From NCBI GenBank assembly GCA_002344075.1, contig DDTM01000006.1:1-15199 (forward strand): a stretch of 15,199 nucleotides of DNA, given 5' to 3'. Below, in pieces: positions 1-8,192 of the stretch (its first letter is position 1; every line of letters begins with the position of its first letter). Under the pieces are notes generated by a model. That model made no database searches. It saw only the letters and a program-made list of their open reading frames with translations, and was not told the origin of the DNA. The stretch comes from Bacteroidetes bacterium UBA2364 (GTDB lineage Bacteria; Bacteroidota; Rhodothermia; Rhodothermales; UBA2364). The translations under genes and the position numbers were made by a program.

Positions 1-1
1 G

Positions 2-466
2 AATTTTGCATTTCTTCAGTTTAATACAGCCCTAAATAGATGTGAAAATGTTACATGCCTCAACATTGGCATTGGAAGAGAAGATACATCGATGACCTTC
101 TATCGGGATACGGAAACGGGCGGTAGGGCAGGTTCGTTTTTGAAAGAAATGGTGGGGGCGCATTATGAAGGCCATACAACGGAAGCTAAGGTGAAAAGCC
201 TTGATGCAGTCATTGAGGTTTATGGGATACCTAATTTTGTTAAAATAGATGTTGAAGGATTTGAATTCGAGGTATTGAAAGGTTTAAATCTCGTTTTAGA
301 TAAATGCGTATTTATGATTGAAGTAAGGACTGGAACAAAAAAAGAAGTTTTTGATTATTTTATAGAAAAGGAATATCTTTGTTATTGGATTGATGAAGGA
401 AAAAGATTGATTATGAATATAAGTGAAGTGCCAGATTTTGCAAATTTATTATTTGTAAAGACATAA
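2..466 (+). CDS. FkbM family methyltransferase, C-terminal part (5' end outside window)
   Basis: The reading frame is open from the left edge, so the visible 154 residues are the C-terminal portion of a longer protein. They contain FVKIDVEGFEFEVLKGL, the hallmark of the FkbM family of SAM-dependent O-methyltransferases, preceded by a stretch (KVKSLDAVIEVYG) that normally leads into this motif. Family members methylate hydroxyls of sugars and natural products and often sit in glycan or lipopolysaccharide clusters; the substrate here cannot be told. An internal ATG at 92-94 is in frame, but residues before it (LNIGIGREDTS) also fit the family, so it is probably not the start. The gene is more AT-rich than most of the window, as is common for horizontally exchanged surface-glycan genes; this is inference only. 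Confidence 0.85.
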   Translation, partial: NFAFLQFNTALNRCENVTCLNIGIGREDTSMTFYRDTETGGRAGSFLKEMVGAHYEGHTTEAKVKSLDAVIEVYGIPNFVKIDVEGFEFEVLKGLNLVLDKCVFMIEVRTGTKKEVFDYFIEKEYLCYWIDEGKRLIMNISEVPDFANLLFVKT

Positions 467-499
467 AAAAGGCTTTCAGTTATGCCAGAAAGCCTTTTT
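465..499. terminator. Bidirectional intrinsic terminator
   Basis: GGCTTTC at 471-477 pairs with GAAAGCC at 488-494 around a 10-base loop. An A-run (465-470) precedes it and a T-run (495-499) follows, so it can stop transcription in both directions. It lies exactly between two convergent genes ending at 466 (+) and 521 (-). Confidence 0.8.
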
Positions 500-520
500 G
501 ATATTCAAACAAAGTCGGTT

Positions 521-1711
521 TTATTTGTCATTCGGACATAGTTTTTTCCAATCCGAAAAAGAGTTGATAAAATCCCTTACTTCTTGATCGTCCCGCAAAT
601 ATATTTGTATATCTGTTATTTTCCATTCCTGATCAGTTTTGACACCATCTACATATTTACCCCCTTGAACCTCGAAAGCGATTTGTGAGGCGAGATTGTT
701 CACAACCCCCATAAAATAAACACGGTTACGGCTGGATCGGGTACGGTTTACGTCCACAACCGGGTTGGCACAGTACTGATTGTTAAATTTGTGTATCCCT
801 TTAAATGCTTTTTCGATCACACGTTGTAAGGTTTCCTCACCTTGTCCATTCAATAAAGTGGTACTCCCATTTTGGTAATAATATGATCCCATCATTTTCC
901 GCAAGACTGCCTCAACTGATTCTGGGGTTCCTTCTCGGATCTGGCGATAGACAAAAGTTGCGGCTTCGTTGGCATCTTTGAAGGCTGGAATCGTGATCTG
1001 GGGCAAGTTCAACATGCGTTCATTTATTTGTCGGTTGGCCTCTATAACGGCCAAGGTGGGCATTCTGCGAACTTCTTCGGCATTTAGCTCGCGTGAACTC
1101 AGGATTTTACGCTCACCGAAAGATGAGATCATTCTCTGCCACGGTTGGGTCATTTCGTCACGGTAAAACCGTACTTCGTACAACTGCTCTACGGTTTCTA
1201 ATTTGGTGTTGGAAGCAATTTGTTCGGAGACCACTTTCATTTTAAATACAACGCGCATAGGTGTTTCCCAGTTAAGCTCTGGGATTAGTGTTGGGCCTTC
1301 TTTTAAGGCCACAATCTTTCCATAATAATATCCGAAAAACTTGGCGCGATCGGCATTGATGAAGGCCATGATTTCATCCTCATTGGGGTCTGGCAAGCCG
1401 TCGTATTTGGTTTGTCCTACGTAAAACTGTTTCCAAGCGTACTTTCCGGCGCCTGTATATTGATAAATGGCAGTGCCATAAAGCATGACTTTCAGTCCTC
1501 CGTATTGAGTTGATTTTTTGAGGACTTCTGCGCCGCGTCGCCATTCCCAATTTCCGAAAGCGTCGTTCCAAGAGCGGACACCCGTGCCCACAAGTTTAAC
1601 AGAAAGGGTGTTGGCGTCAGTAAGTTTTGCGCGAATCTCGGCATCGCTGGGTTGTGCCTGAGTTGATAAGGTGAATAAAAATAAAAAGATGAGTAGATAG
1701 AAGTGTTTCAT
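521..1711 (-). CDS. Secreted protein of unknown function
   Basis: The 396-residue protein starts with a clear signal peptide: MKH, a hydrophobic stretch of about 13 residues, then a likely cleavage site STQA|QP after residue 19. It is therefore exported, probably to the periplasm; there is no lipobox cysteine. I do not recognise a family. The mature protein alternates charged and aromatic segments. The C-terminal third ends with a beta-strand-like EWKITDIQIYL followed by a short helix and a final cysteine (KLCPND). That cysteine could pair with the only other mature-region cysteine that I see (QYCANP). The EWKITDIQI ending is reminiscent of NTF2-like or lumazine-binding-like folds, but this is weak. 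It is the last gene of a minus-strand run, 144 bp downstream of alanine dehydrogenase, so it may have its own promoter. The ATG start gives a well-formed signal peptide. Confidence 0.75.
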   Translation of the reverse strand: MKHFYLLIFLFLFTLSTQAQPSDAEIRAKLTDANTLSVKLVGTGVRSWNDAFGNWEWRRGAEVLKKSTQYGGLKVMLYGTAIYQYTGAGKYAWKQFYVGQTKYDGLPDPNEDEIMAFINADRAKFFGYYYGKIVALKEGPTLIPELNWETPMRVVFKMKVVSEQIASNTKLETVEQLYEVRFYRDEMTQPWQRMISSFGERKILSSRELNAEEVRRMPTLAVIEANRQINERMLNLPQITIPAFKDANEAATFVYRQIREGTPESVEAVLRKMMGSYYYQNGSTTLLNGQGEETLQRVIEKAFKGIHKFNNQYCANPVVDVNRTRSSRNRVYFMGVVNNLASQIAFEVQGGKYVDGVKTDQEWKITDIQIYLRDDQEVRDFINSFSDWKKLCPNDK

Positions 1712-1855
1712 AGATGCTTGCGGTTATGATGTGGTTGTACCGAGCTATTTGCCCGATGTTACCTTCTTACGCCGAAGAAAACCGCAAAAGTGATCAGAGG
1801 CAAGCCTCTTTTTTTTGAACGATTTGGAACAAGTTCAGGACCATGCTACCTACGT

Positions 1856-3076
1856 CTAAATGCCGGATGCAATTAAAAGCTCAATGTCTCGGTGAGGCAT
1901 GTTAAACATGGTTGCGAGGCTTTTTTTGGTGAGATGGCTTCTATATACATAGGTGCCATTACGCAAACTGGCGTTATACCACAGTGCATTGTTGATGCTG
2001 CCTTGTTCGCCGATCTCTAGCAAGTAGGGTACCAATACATTCGACAAAGCGATAGAAGATGTGCGTGCGACCGCAGAAGGGAGATTGGGAATGCAACAAT
2101 GGATAACCCCGTGTTGGATAAAGGTGGGATGAGAAAAGGTAGTAGGACGACTCGTTTCGATACACCCTCCTTGGTCCATCATCAGATCTATCACCACCGA
2201 TCCTGGACGCATCTCGGCCACCATTTCTTCGGTGATGAGTACCGGAGAGCGTTGGCCGTGTTTCATTTTTGCACCAATGACCACGTCGGCGCTACGTATG
2301 GCCCGCCGAAGATATTGTGGGTTTGCCATCGCTGTCGTTACGTTGCGGCTCAGGAAGTGTTCTATTTGCCGCAAAGGGCCTAATTCGGTGTCTAAAACCA
2401 AGACATTGGCTCCATAACCCAATGCCGTGCGGGCTGCCCACTCTCCGATGATGCCTGAACCCAAAATAACAACAGTCGCAGGTGGGATGCCGGAAATCCC
2501 GCCTAAGATTAGGCCGCGTCCGGCAGAAGTGCTTTCTAGGAAGCGTGTGGCCAATTGAATGGAGAGTGCCCCCGTTATTTCGTGCATCATCCGTACAATT
2601 GGAAAAGTACCGTCCGGATCTCGGATAAACTCGAATCCAATCGCCGTTATGCGTTGTGTCATCAGTTGCTGAATAAGTCCGGCGGTTGCACTTCCTAAGT
2701 GCAGGGCCGAGATCAAAATCTGGCGATCTTGTAGCAACCTTAATTCCTCGCCGGTGGGAGGGAACATCTTGGCAATTAATTGTGCCTGAGCATACAGATC
2801 GGCGGCAGAATTGGCCAATTGTGCACCCGCGAGTAGGTAGAGGTCGTCTCCAAAACGAGCAGCTTCCCCAGCTCCTTTTTCCACAAATACAGCATGACCT
2901 GCATTGATGAGGGTTTCTACGCCTTCGGGGGTTACGGCTACCCTCTGTTCTTCGGCAGCGGTTTCTTTTGGGATTCCAATTTTGAGCTGGTTTTCATTCC
3001 ACTGCTTTTGGGCTGTTTTTTCAAGGGTCAAGACCCCCTGTTCGATGGTAAAACCATGAATGCTCGAAATTTCCAT
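1856..3076 (-). CDS. ald: Alanine dehydrogenase, Bacteroidota type
   Basis: The enzyme catalyses reversible NAD-dependent oxidative deamination of L-alanine to pyruvate and ammonia in the cytoplasm. Numbering from the ATG at 3074-3076 (406 residues), it shows the AlaDH/PNT N-terminal block IGIPKE (33-38) with R45 in EQRVAVTPEGV, a lysine at 103, and a histidine at 126 (SALHLG) at the place of the catalytic His. A GSGIIG dinucleotide loop lies at 206-211, an acidic residue (D229) follows at the end of the next strand, and DQGGC is at 301-305. The N-terminal extension before IGIPKE and the tail LLIASGI are typical of the longer Bacteroidota form. A TTG at 3086-3088 would add four residues, but ATG is preferred; no clear Shine-Dalgarno exists for either. 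The upstream methyltransferase gene ends only 12 bp away, so the two are probably co-transcribed. Confidence 0.9.
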   Translation of the reverse strand: MEISSIHGFTIEQGVLTLEKTAQKQWNENQLKIGIPKETAAEEQRVAVTPEGVETLINAGHAVFVEKGAGEAARFGDDLYLLAGAQLANSAADLYAQAQLIAKMFPPTGEELRLLQDRQILISALHLGSATAGLIQQLMTQRITAIGFEFIRDPDGTFPIVRMMHEITGALSIQLATRFLESTSAGRGLILGGISGIPPATVVILGSGIIGEWAARTALGYGANVLVLDTELGPLRQIEHFLSRNVTTAMANPQYLRRAIRSADVVIGAKMKHGQRSPVLITEEMVAEMRPGSVVIDLMMDQGGCIETSRPTTFSHPTFIQHGVIHCCIPNLPSAVARTSSIALSNVLVPYLLEIGEQGSINNALWYNASLRNGTYVYRSHLTKKSLATMFNMPHRDIELLIASGI

Positions 3077-3088
3077 AGGACTTGACAA

Positions 3089-3898
3089 TTAAGGGAAGGG
3101 AGAAACCGCATGTGTGGTAGTCCAGCGTGCCGCAAGAATACCTGTTGCAATGGCTACATTAAGGGACTCTACCCCACTGTTTCCGGCGCCTGGAATATAC
3201 ACCATTTCATCGCAAATAGCACGGACTTCTGCGGCGAGTCCATGCGCCTCTGAACCAGCAATTAATACCGACGGAGCTTGGGGCTGCCATGCTTCTATTC
3301 GTATTCCGGAAAGATCCGCCCCATAAATCCTAAATCCTTGTCGTCTTAAAGATGCAAGGGTTTCATTTAACAAAGGAACTTGAAATAGTTGAACATCCCA
3401 GATACCACCCATAGTAGCCCGTACCACCTTGGGCTGGAAAAAGTCGGCAGTGGCTGCATCGGCCAAGATAGCATCAATACCAAACCATGCTGCCGTTCGG
3501 ATGAGTGTGCCCACATTACCGGGGTCCTGAATTCCGTTAAGGGTAAGGATGTGGCGGCATTTCTGGAGGGTTTCCGGTAAGGTCTTGGGAATTCTTGCGA
3601 CGGCCAAAACCCCTTGTGACTGGACCACATCCGAGCATTTAGCAAAGTCGGAAGTATGGGCAATATATACCTCAACCGACCTTCTGCGGCACGCGGCCAA
3701 TAGTTCGGGTGGTGGATTTGTTGCTTCCGAGATGAGCAGACAGGCCAACTGGTCGTCCTTTTTAATGGTGAGCGCGGATTGTACAGAGCGCATTCCTTCA
3801 ACCACAAACAGGCCATCGCGTTTGCGAAACTTCTTCTGCTGAAGGGCAATAATTTGCTTGATCAGGGTTTTGGAGGCAAGCGGGAAGGAGGGTATCAT
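3089..3898 (-). CDS. SpoU/TrmH-family RNA 2'-O-ribose methyltransferase
   Basis: This is a SPOUT-class, SAM-dependent methyltransferase of the TrmH/RlmB/TsnR branch, 269 residues, a normal length. The N-terminal part resembles the substrate-binding domain of these enzymes (QQKKFRKRDGLFVVEG, 20-35). The catalytic domain shows motif 1 NGIQDPGNVGTLIRTA (121-136, with R134), motif 2 IAGSEAHGL (213-221, with E217) and motif 3 YIPGAGNSGVESLNVAIATGI (234-254, the knot and SAM site). The RNA target (23S rRNA or tRNA) cannot be decided from sequence alone. It is the first gene of a minus-strand run with ald and is divergent from glutamate dehydrogenase. The start is an ATG at 3896-3898. Confidence 0.9.
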   Translation of the reverse strand: MIPSFPLASKTLIKQIIALQQKKFRKRDGLFVVEGMRSVQSALTIKKDDQLACLLISEATNPPPELLAACRRRSVEVYIAHTSDFAKCSDVVQSQGVLAVARIPKTLPETLQKCRHILTLNGIQDPGNVGTLIRTAAWFGIDAILADAATADFFQPKVVRATMGGIWDVQLFQVPLLNETLASLRRQGFRIYGADLSGIRIEAWQPQAPSVLIAGSEAHGLAAEVRAICDEMVYIPGAGNSGVESLNVAIATGILAARWTTTHAVSPFP

Positions 3899-4129
3899 AG
3901 CATAAACAATAGAAAAGCAGGATCGTTCATAAATCAGTAAAAAGCAAACGAAAAGTGTGCTATTTTCCGATCTGAGTTTCCAGAGTCGTGGCTAATATAT
4001 GAAAAGCGCTTCCGTTCTTGGAATGCGATTCCGGCTTTCCGATATTGTAATGTTTGATGGTCTAAATAATATACACTGACCTTAACCCACAAACATTGAC
4101 CCTTTAATCTGACTTAATACGCAAAAAAA

Positions 4130-5437
4130 ATGTCTTTCGAGAAAAACGTGTATGCGGTCTCGTTGCAGCACGAGATTGCGATGAAAGTGGAATCCGAAAA
4201 TCCTTTCGAGGCCATGATGGCTCGCTTTAAAGTGGCTTCCGATATTTTGGAGTTGGATTCTGGAATGTTTGAATTCCTGAGTACACCCGCACGGGTACAC
4301 ATCACCGCAGTTCCGGTTGTGATGGATTCGGGTGAATTGAAGGTGTTTGAGGGCATCCGCGTAATCCATAGTGATACGATGGGGCCTGGAAAAGGTGGTA
4401 TCCGGTTTGCTCCCGACGTTCATGTGGACGAGGTAAAAGCATTGGCAGCTTGGATGACATGGAAATGTGCGGTGGTTTCTGTTCCATTTGGCGGGGCCAA
4501 AGGGGGGGTACGGTGCGATCCATCCAAGATGAGTCCAGGCGAACTGGAACGACTCACAAGGCGCTATACCGCAAACCTGATTGATGTGTTCGGGCCGGAT
4601 CGGGATATTCCAGCCCCCGATATGAACACCAATGAGCAAATTATGGCCTGGATAGTGGATACCTACTCCATGCATATGCGCCGCACCGAAACAGCCGTAG
4701 TAACGGGAAAGCCCATTGTACTGGGAGGATCACAAGGACGTGTAGAGGCTACGGGACGAGGGGTAATGACCTGTACGTTGGCGGGCATGGAAAAATTGGG
4801 CCTCCGGCCGAATCAAGCGACGGTTGCAATACAAGGATTCGGTAATGTGGGATCGGTAACGGCAAAATTACTCCAAATGCAGGGATGTAAAATTGTTGCC
4901 GTGAGTGATGTTTCCGGAGGGTACTACAATGAAAATGGTTTGGACATTGAGGCGATGATTGCGTATTCCAAAAACAACCGCAATTCTTTGGCAGGTTATC
5001 CGGAAGCGACTTCCATAGACAATGAAACCTTGCTCACCTTGGATGTGGATATTTTGGTACCTGCAGCCAAAGAAAACCAGATTACCGTTCCTGTCGCCGA
5101 GAAAGTAAAGGCCAAAATCATTGTGGAAGGTGCAAATGGCCCCACCGTTGCCCATGCAGATAAAATATTACATGATAAAGGCATTATGGTAATCCCAGAT
5201 ATTCTGGCCAATGCTGGCGGGGTTACCGTATCTTACTTCGAGTGGGTACAGGATCGTCAAGGATACTTCTGGTCTAAAGAACGGGTAAACCGTCGTTTAG
5301 ACCGAAAAATGGAAGAAGCATTCCATGATGTATATCAGACGGCTTCTAAATATGATATCTCGCTCCGCATCGGTGCATATGTGATGGCGATAGACAAAGT
5401 GGCGCGGGCGCTTCGTCTGAGAGGGATTTACGCTTAA
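4130..5437 (+). CDS. gdhA: Glutamate dehydrogenase (Glu/Leu/Phe/Val family)
   Basis: This 435-residue protein interconverts glutamate and 2-oxoglutarate plus ammonia with NAD(P). The dimerisation/substrate domain contains GPGKGGIRF (85-93, K88), WKCAVV (K112) and the active-site segment PFGGAKGG (119-126, with the catalytic lysine at 124). PAPDMNT follows at 161-167 with the catalytic aspartate at 164. The Rossmann domain has GFGNVG (236-241), an acidic residue D260 at the end of the next strand, which favours NAD(H), and the NAGG segment (361-364). Length matches the hexameric bacterial and archaeal class. The ATG at 4130 follows an A-rich tract instead of a Shine-Dalgarno, usual for Bacteroidota. 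The gene stands alone, divergent from the methyltransferase-ald pair and convergent with the MutS-like gene. Confidence 0.93.
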   Translation: MSFEKNVYAVSLQHEIAMKVESENPFEAMMARFKVASDILELDSGMFEFLSTPARVHITAVPVVMDSGELKVFEGIRVIHSDTMGPGKGGIRFAPDVHVDEVKALAAWMTWKCAVVSVPFGGAKGGVRCDPSKMSPGELERLTRRYTANLIDVFGPDRDIPAPDMNTNEQIMAWIVDTYSMHMRRTETAVVTGKPIVLGGSQGRVEATGRGVMTCTLAGMEKLGLRPNQATVAIQGFGNVGSVTAKLLQMQGCKIVAVSDVSGGYYNENGLDIEAMIAYSKNNRNSLAGYPEATSIDNETLLTLDVDILVPAAKENQITVPVAEKVKAKIIVEGANGPTVAHADKILHDKGIMVIPDILANAGGVTVSYFEWVQDRQGYFWSKERVNRRLDRKMEEAFHDVYQTASKYDISLRIGAYVMAIDKVARALRLRGIYA

Positions 5438-5453
5438 TGCAATGTACATTACC

Positions 5454-5483
5454 CAAAGGCTGTGACGTATGTCATGGCCTTTG
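5454..5483. terminator. Long hairpin between convergent genes
   Basis: CAAAGGCTGTGAC (5454-5466) pairs with GTCATGGCCTTTG (5471-5483) around a GTAT loop, a 13-bp stem with two G-T wobbles. It fills the 47-bp gap between convergent stops at 5437 (+) and 5485 (-). There is no strong T-run on either side, so it may terminate weakly or protect 3' ends. A perfect 10-bp palindrome AATGTACATT (5441-5450) lies beside it. Confidence 0.6.
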
Positions 5484-5484
5484 T

Positions 5485-7272
5485 CTATTCTTCAACCGGG
5501 AGGCCCGCATAGGCCATCACCCGCAATGCATTCGTCGTTGGACAGGGGCCGGGGCGGAGGCGGTAATCAAACGTCATTTTGCCGTCTGTAATGTCCTCAC
5601 GGAAGTGTAAATTCCGCAAGTGTGTCAGCTCATCCTCCAACTTAATTAGGTCTAAATCGTGCGTAGAAATAAGCCCACCGCCCGGAGTTTGAGCCAAGCC
5701 TTTCACAAAACTTCGGCTTCCGGCTAAGCGCTCACGGTTGTTGGTCCCACGAAAGATTTCGTCAATCAGATAAAAAAGGGGTTTTTTTTCAGCCTGTTTG
5801 GCAGCATCCAGTAAGAGTTTCAGGCGCTTTACTTCTGCATAGAAATAGGAAATACCGTCATTTACTGAGTCCGACACATTTAGACAGGTAAACAAGCGAA
5901 ACCCACCGATGTGCATTTGGCGGGCATTCACGGCTGTTCCGGCATAGGCCAAGACTAAATTAATGCCTACTGTTCGCAAAAAAGTACTTTTCCCCGACAT
6001 GTTGGAACCTGTTATAAGCCCGATTTCCTGTGGATGTGCATGGGTGAAGCTATTTGTAATGCGGTTTTGCAGCGGAATCAATGGATGGCCCAATTCCTGT
6101 GCATCCAAAACAGGCTTTTCAGGGTGGATTTTTGGAAAAACAACTTCCAAATGGTCTTGTGCAAAGTTGGCCAATGCTGCCAAGCCTTCTACCTGTGCAT
6201 GGGCTTCTATCCAACGATGAAGCATCGTACCCAATTTTACTTTTTCGCGTTCTAGCAACCAAGTACATATATATTGCCACGGCACCAATGTATTTAGCAA
6301 TACAAAGAGAAACTCGTTTCGGGTATAAGAAATGGCGGTTGCAATGTGTCGGAGGGTTTTTAAGTGGGAAGAGGGGCGAGATTCGGTGCTTCTAAAAATA
6401 TCCAATATTTCTAATAGGGGTGCTTGGGTAGGAATCCGAACAGTTTCTAAAAACAAGAAAGGATCGCTAATACGATGCACATATCGCTCTACGTCCAAGG
6501 CAGCATCAAAGGTGTTTTTAAGTTTTTGGAAATGGAGGATATATATAAACCAATAGATAAAAATTCCTCCTACCCAAAACGCCGGAAAAAAAACGAATAA
6601 GACAAGGTTCAAAGCGGCAAGTCCCAACATCGGTAACAGTCCTTGCCATAATTTTGGTAGATCCGTCGCAGGTTGCAAGATTTTCTCGGAAGCTGGTAAA
6701 GGTTCTGTTTGGCTATGGAGAGCCAACGTACCTACCAAGCGTAAGCGCTCGCAAAAGCGGGAGCGTATTGCTAAGTCCTTAATCCAACGCTGGTTACGCT
6801 GTGTCTGCTCAAGGACTGGCACTTCGGTAAGCAAATGATTTTGCAGCCATTCTATGGATTTGGGGGTGGTTGTAGTGTTAAGTAGAGTGAGCAAGGAACG
6901 CGGACCTATCAAGTTCAGATCGTGTGCAAACGGATGATCTGCCGCTACCGGAAGAGGATTGGTGATCGGAATATTTTTCCAATCCAGACGGACACGTGCG
7001 AGGCGATCTTCTAAAAGGGCTATATGCGTCCGTGAACGTCGAATAGCAGCCTCGACCTTCTTGTGCCGACGTGCCAAAACACCAAATACCATCGCTCCAG
7101 ACAAGCCAGCGCTCCCCCCTGCAGCGACATAACCATAGGACCACAAACCATATGCCAGCGCAACCGTGCCTAAAAAAACACCAATCCGCCATCGAGAAAG
7201 GCGACGATGCCCCGCCAACCAACGGTTTTGAAGCCGCTTCTGACGTGCAATTCTATTTTCAAAAGAAATCAT
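5485..7272 (-). CDS. Membrane-anchored MutS-like ATPase
   Basis: The C-terminal third is a complete MutS-type ATPase: Walker A GSNMSGKST (422-430), NVSDSVNDGISYFYAE (465-480), Walker B YLIDEIFRGT (501-510) and the STHD histidine (538). The N-terminal half is unlike repair MutS. It lacks the mismatch-recognition domain with its Phe-x-Glu motif, and it has hydrophobic membrane segments near residues 29-66 and 211-248, with a basic stretch between. At 595 residues it is shorter than MutS1 (about 850). Such membrane MutS-related proteins recur in Bacteroidota; their function is not established and may not be mismatch repair. The ATG at 7270-7272 is the start. It lies 81 bp downstream of the RDD gene and may share its transcript. 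Confidence 0.85.
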   Translation of the reverse strand: MISFENRIARQKRLQNRWLAGHRRLSRWRIGVFLGTVALAYGLWSYGYVAAGGSAGLSGAMVFGVLARRHKKVEAAIRRSRTHIALLEDRLARVRLDWKNIPITNPLPVAADHPFAHDLNLIGPRSLLTLLNTTTTPKSIEWLQNHLLTEVPVLEQTQRNQRWIKDLAIRSRFCERLRLVGTLALHSQTEPLPASEKILQPATDLPKLWQGLLPMLGLAALNLVLFVFFPAFWVGGIFIYWFIYILHFQKLKNTFDAALDVERYVHRISDPFLFLETVRIPTQAPLLEILDIFRSTESRPSSHLKTLRHIATAISYTRNEFLFVLLNTLVPWQYICTWLLEREKVKLGTMLHRWIEAHAQVEGLAALANFAQDHLEVVFPKIHPEKPVLDAQELGHPLIPLQNRITNSFTHAHPQEIGLITGSNMSGKSTFLRTVGINLVLAYAGTAVNARQMHIGGFRLFTCLNVSDSVNDGISYFYAEVKRLKLLLDAAKQAEKKPLFYLIDEIFRGTNNRERLAGSRSFVKGLAQTPGGGLISTHDLDLIKLEDELTHLRNLHFREDITDGKMTFDYRLRPGPCPTTNALRVMAYAGLPVEE

Positions 7273-7353
7273 ACATTCTATTATTCAGTTCTCATCCCTG
7301 CCAACGACCAGAAGTGCTTCGGGTTACAATCCGAACGACGATTCGTGACGAGT

Positions 7354-8079
7354 TCAATCTTCCACCCTCCCTCGTAGATGGTTATAGTCTTTGAGTACGG
7401 TTTCCAGAAACGCTATGTGTTCCATAGACGAATTAGAACCTAACTTTTCTTCTACTTTCCTACGAGTTTTTAGAATCAAAATAGGCGCGTTTTCCGCGAG
7501 TTTGTTTTCAGAAAGTTTTAAAACTTCCCGAATGATGCCCGCATCCTGATCCGTCAGAAGAACCGCATCCGGAAATACTGGTGAGTAGGCTGTTTGCACG
7601 TCTGCAAAAATGGTTTCAGCAAACGTAATGTCTGTTGGAACGCGGATAACGGTGGTTCCGGCGGCTATATCCCCCATACGCTGACCCTTGCGGTTAAATA
7701 ACATGGTCAGTAGTGTTAGTGATCCTTGAAAAGCATAATTTTCCACCAAGCCCAATAGCCATCGCAGTAAAAAGTTACCTAATGTGGGTTCTCGGCCATC
7801 TAAGCGGACTACTTTGATACGTACAATTTTTTTACCAAAGGTTTGTCCGCCCAGAAAATACTCGGTAAGGAGAGGATATAATACAGGGGGTAAAAGAAAG
7901 AGGATGATCATCCATCGGGGTGGGCTTCCCAAGCCATTAAACATGGCCGTATAAATACCAAACAAATAAATAATCTGGATAAGATAATCTATAATAAACG
8001 CCCCAATGCGTTCACCAACACTTGCGGCTTTGTAGTGTATGGAAATATTTTGGGTGGTACGGATGTTTAAATCACTCAT
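7354..8079 (-). CDS. RDD family membrane protein
   Basis: The 241-residue protein has the RDD-domain pattern: an ER-I-GAFIIDYL segment (23-33, with the family's Arg and Asp inside or next to the first membrane helix) and a second hydrophobic helix (57-76). The loop GGQTFGKKIVRIKVV (78-92) follows, then a third helix region (103-128) and the closing motif RKGQRMGDIAAGTTVI (130-145). Residues from about 150 onward form a charged cytoplasmic tail specific to this protein. RDD proteins are small inner-membrane proteins of mostly unknown role; a few have been linked to ion exchange. A perfect palindrome GTTTGCAAAC (8094-8103) lies 14 bp before the start and could be an operator. The gene follows the graspetide ligase by 113 bp; a functional link is possible but unproven. 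Confidence 0.85.
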   Translation of the reverse strand: MSDLNIRTTQNISIHYKAASVGERIGAFIIDYLIQIIYLFGIYTAMFNGLGSPPRWMIILFLLPPVLYPLLTEYFLGGQTFGKKIVRIKVVRLDGREPTLGNFLLRWLLGLVENYAFQGSLTLLTMLFNRKGQRMGDIAAGTTVIRVPTDITFAETIFADVQTAYSPVFPDAVLLTDQDAGIIREVLKLSENKLAENAPILILKTRRKVEEKLGSNSSMEHIAFLETVLKDYNHLRGRVED

Positions 8080-8192
8080 CGAAAAACCTGTCTGTTTGCA
8101 AACCTCCCTGTGTACAAGTGGGCCTCAAAATACGGAAATATCGTCAAAAGGTACAAAAGAATGCGGTGAGAATTGATCCCTTTGGGATGTTG

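Noticed and set aside
1796..1816. Hairpin AGAGG-CAAG-CCTCT followed by eight T, reading on the + strand
   Set aside because: It looks like a terminator, but no + strand gene precedes it; both flanking genes are on the minus strand, where no T-run follows. It may be chance or stop antisense transcripts, so it is not called.
3077..3088. TTG start for alanine dehydrogenase
   Set aside because: It adds only four residues and abuts the upstream stop; the ATG at 3074-3076 is the more usual codon. It cannot be fully excluded.
4045..4072. TTGTAA / TAATAT as a promoter for gdhA
   Set aside because: Only four of six matches in each box with 16-bp spacing, and the -7 box does not fit the Bacteroidota TAnnTTTG form. 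Too weak to list.
4082..4675. 197-codon open frame on the minus strand inside gdhA
   Set aside because: It lies opposite the conserved catalytic domain of glutamate dehydrogenase, is rich in His, Cys and Pro, and has no family features; it is a shadow of the real gene.
8176..8188. ATCCC-TTT-GGGAT hairpin after the ATP-grasp gene
   Set aside because: The stem is only 5 bp with a 3-base loop and no T-run on the minus strand, so a terminator call is not supported.
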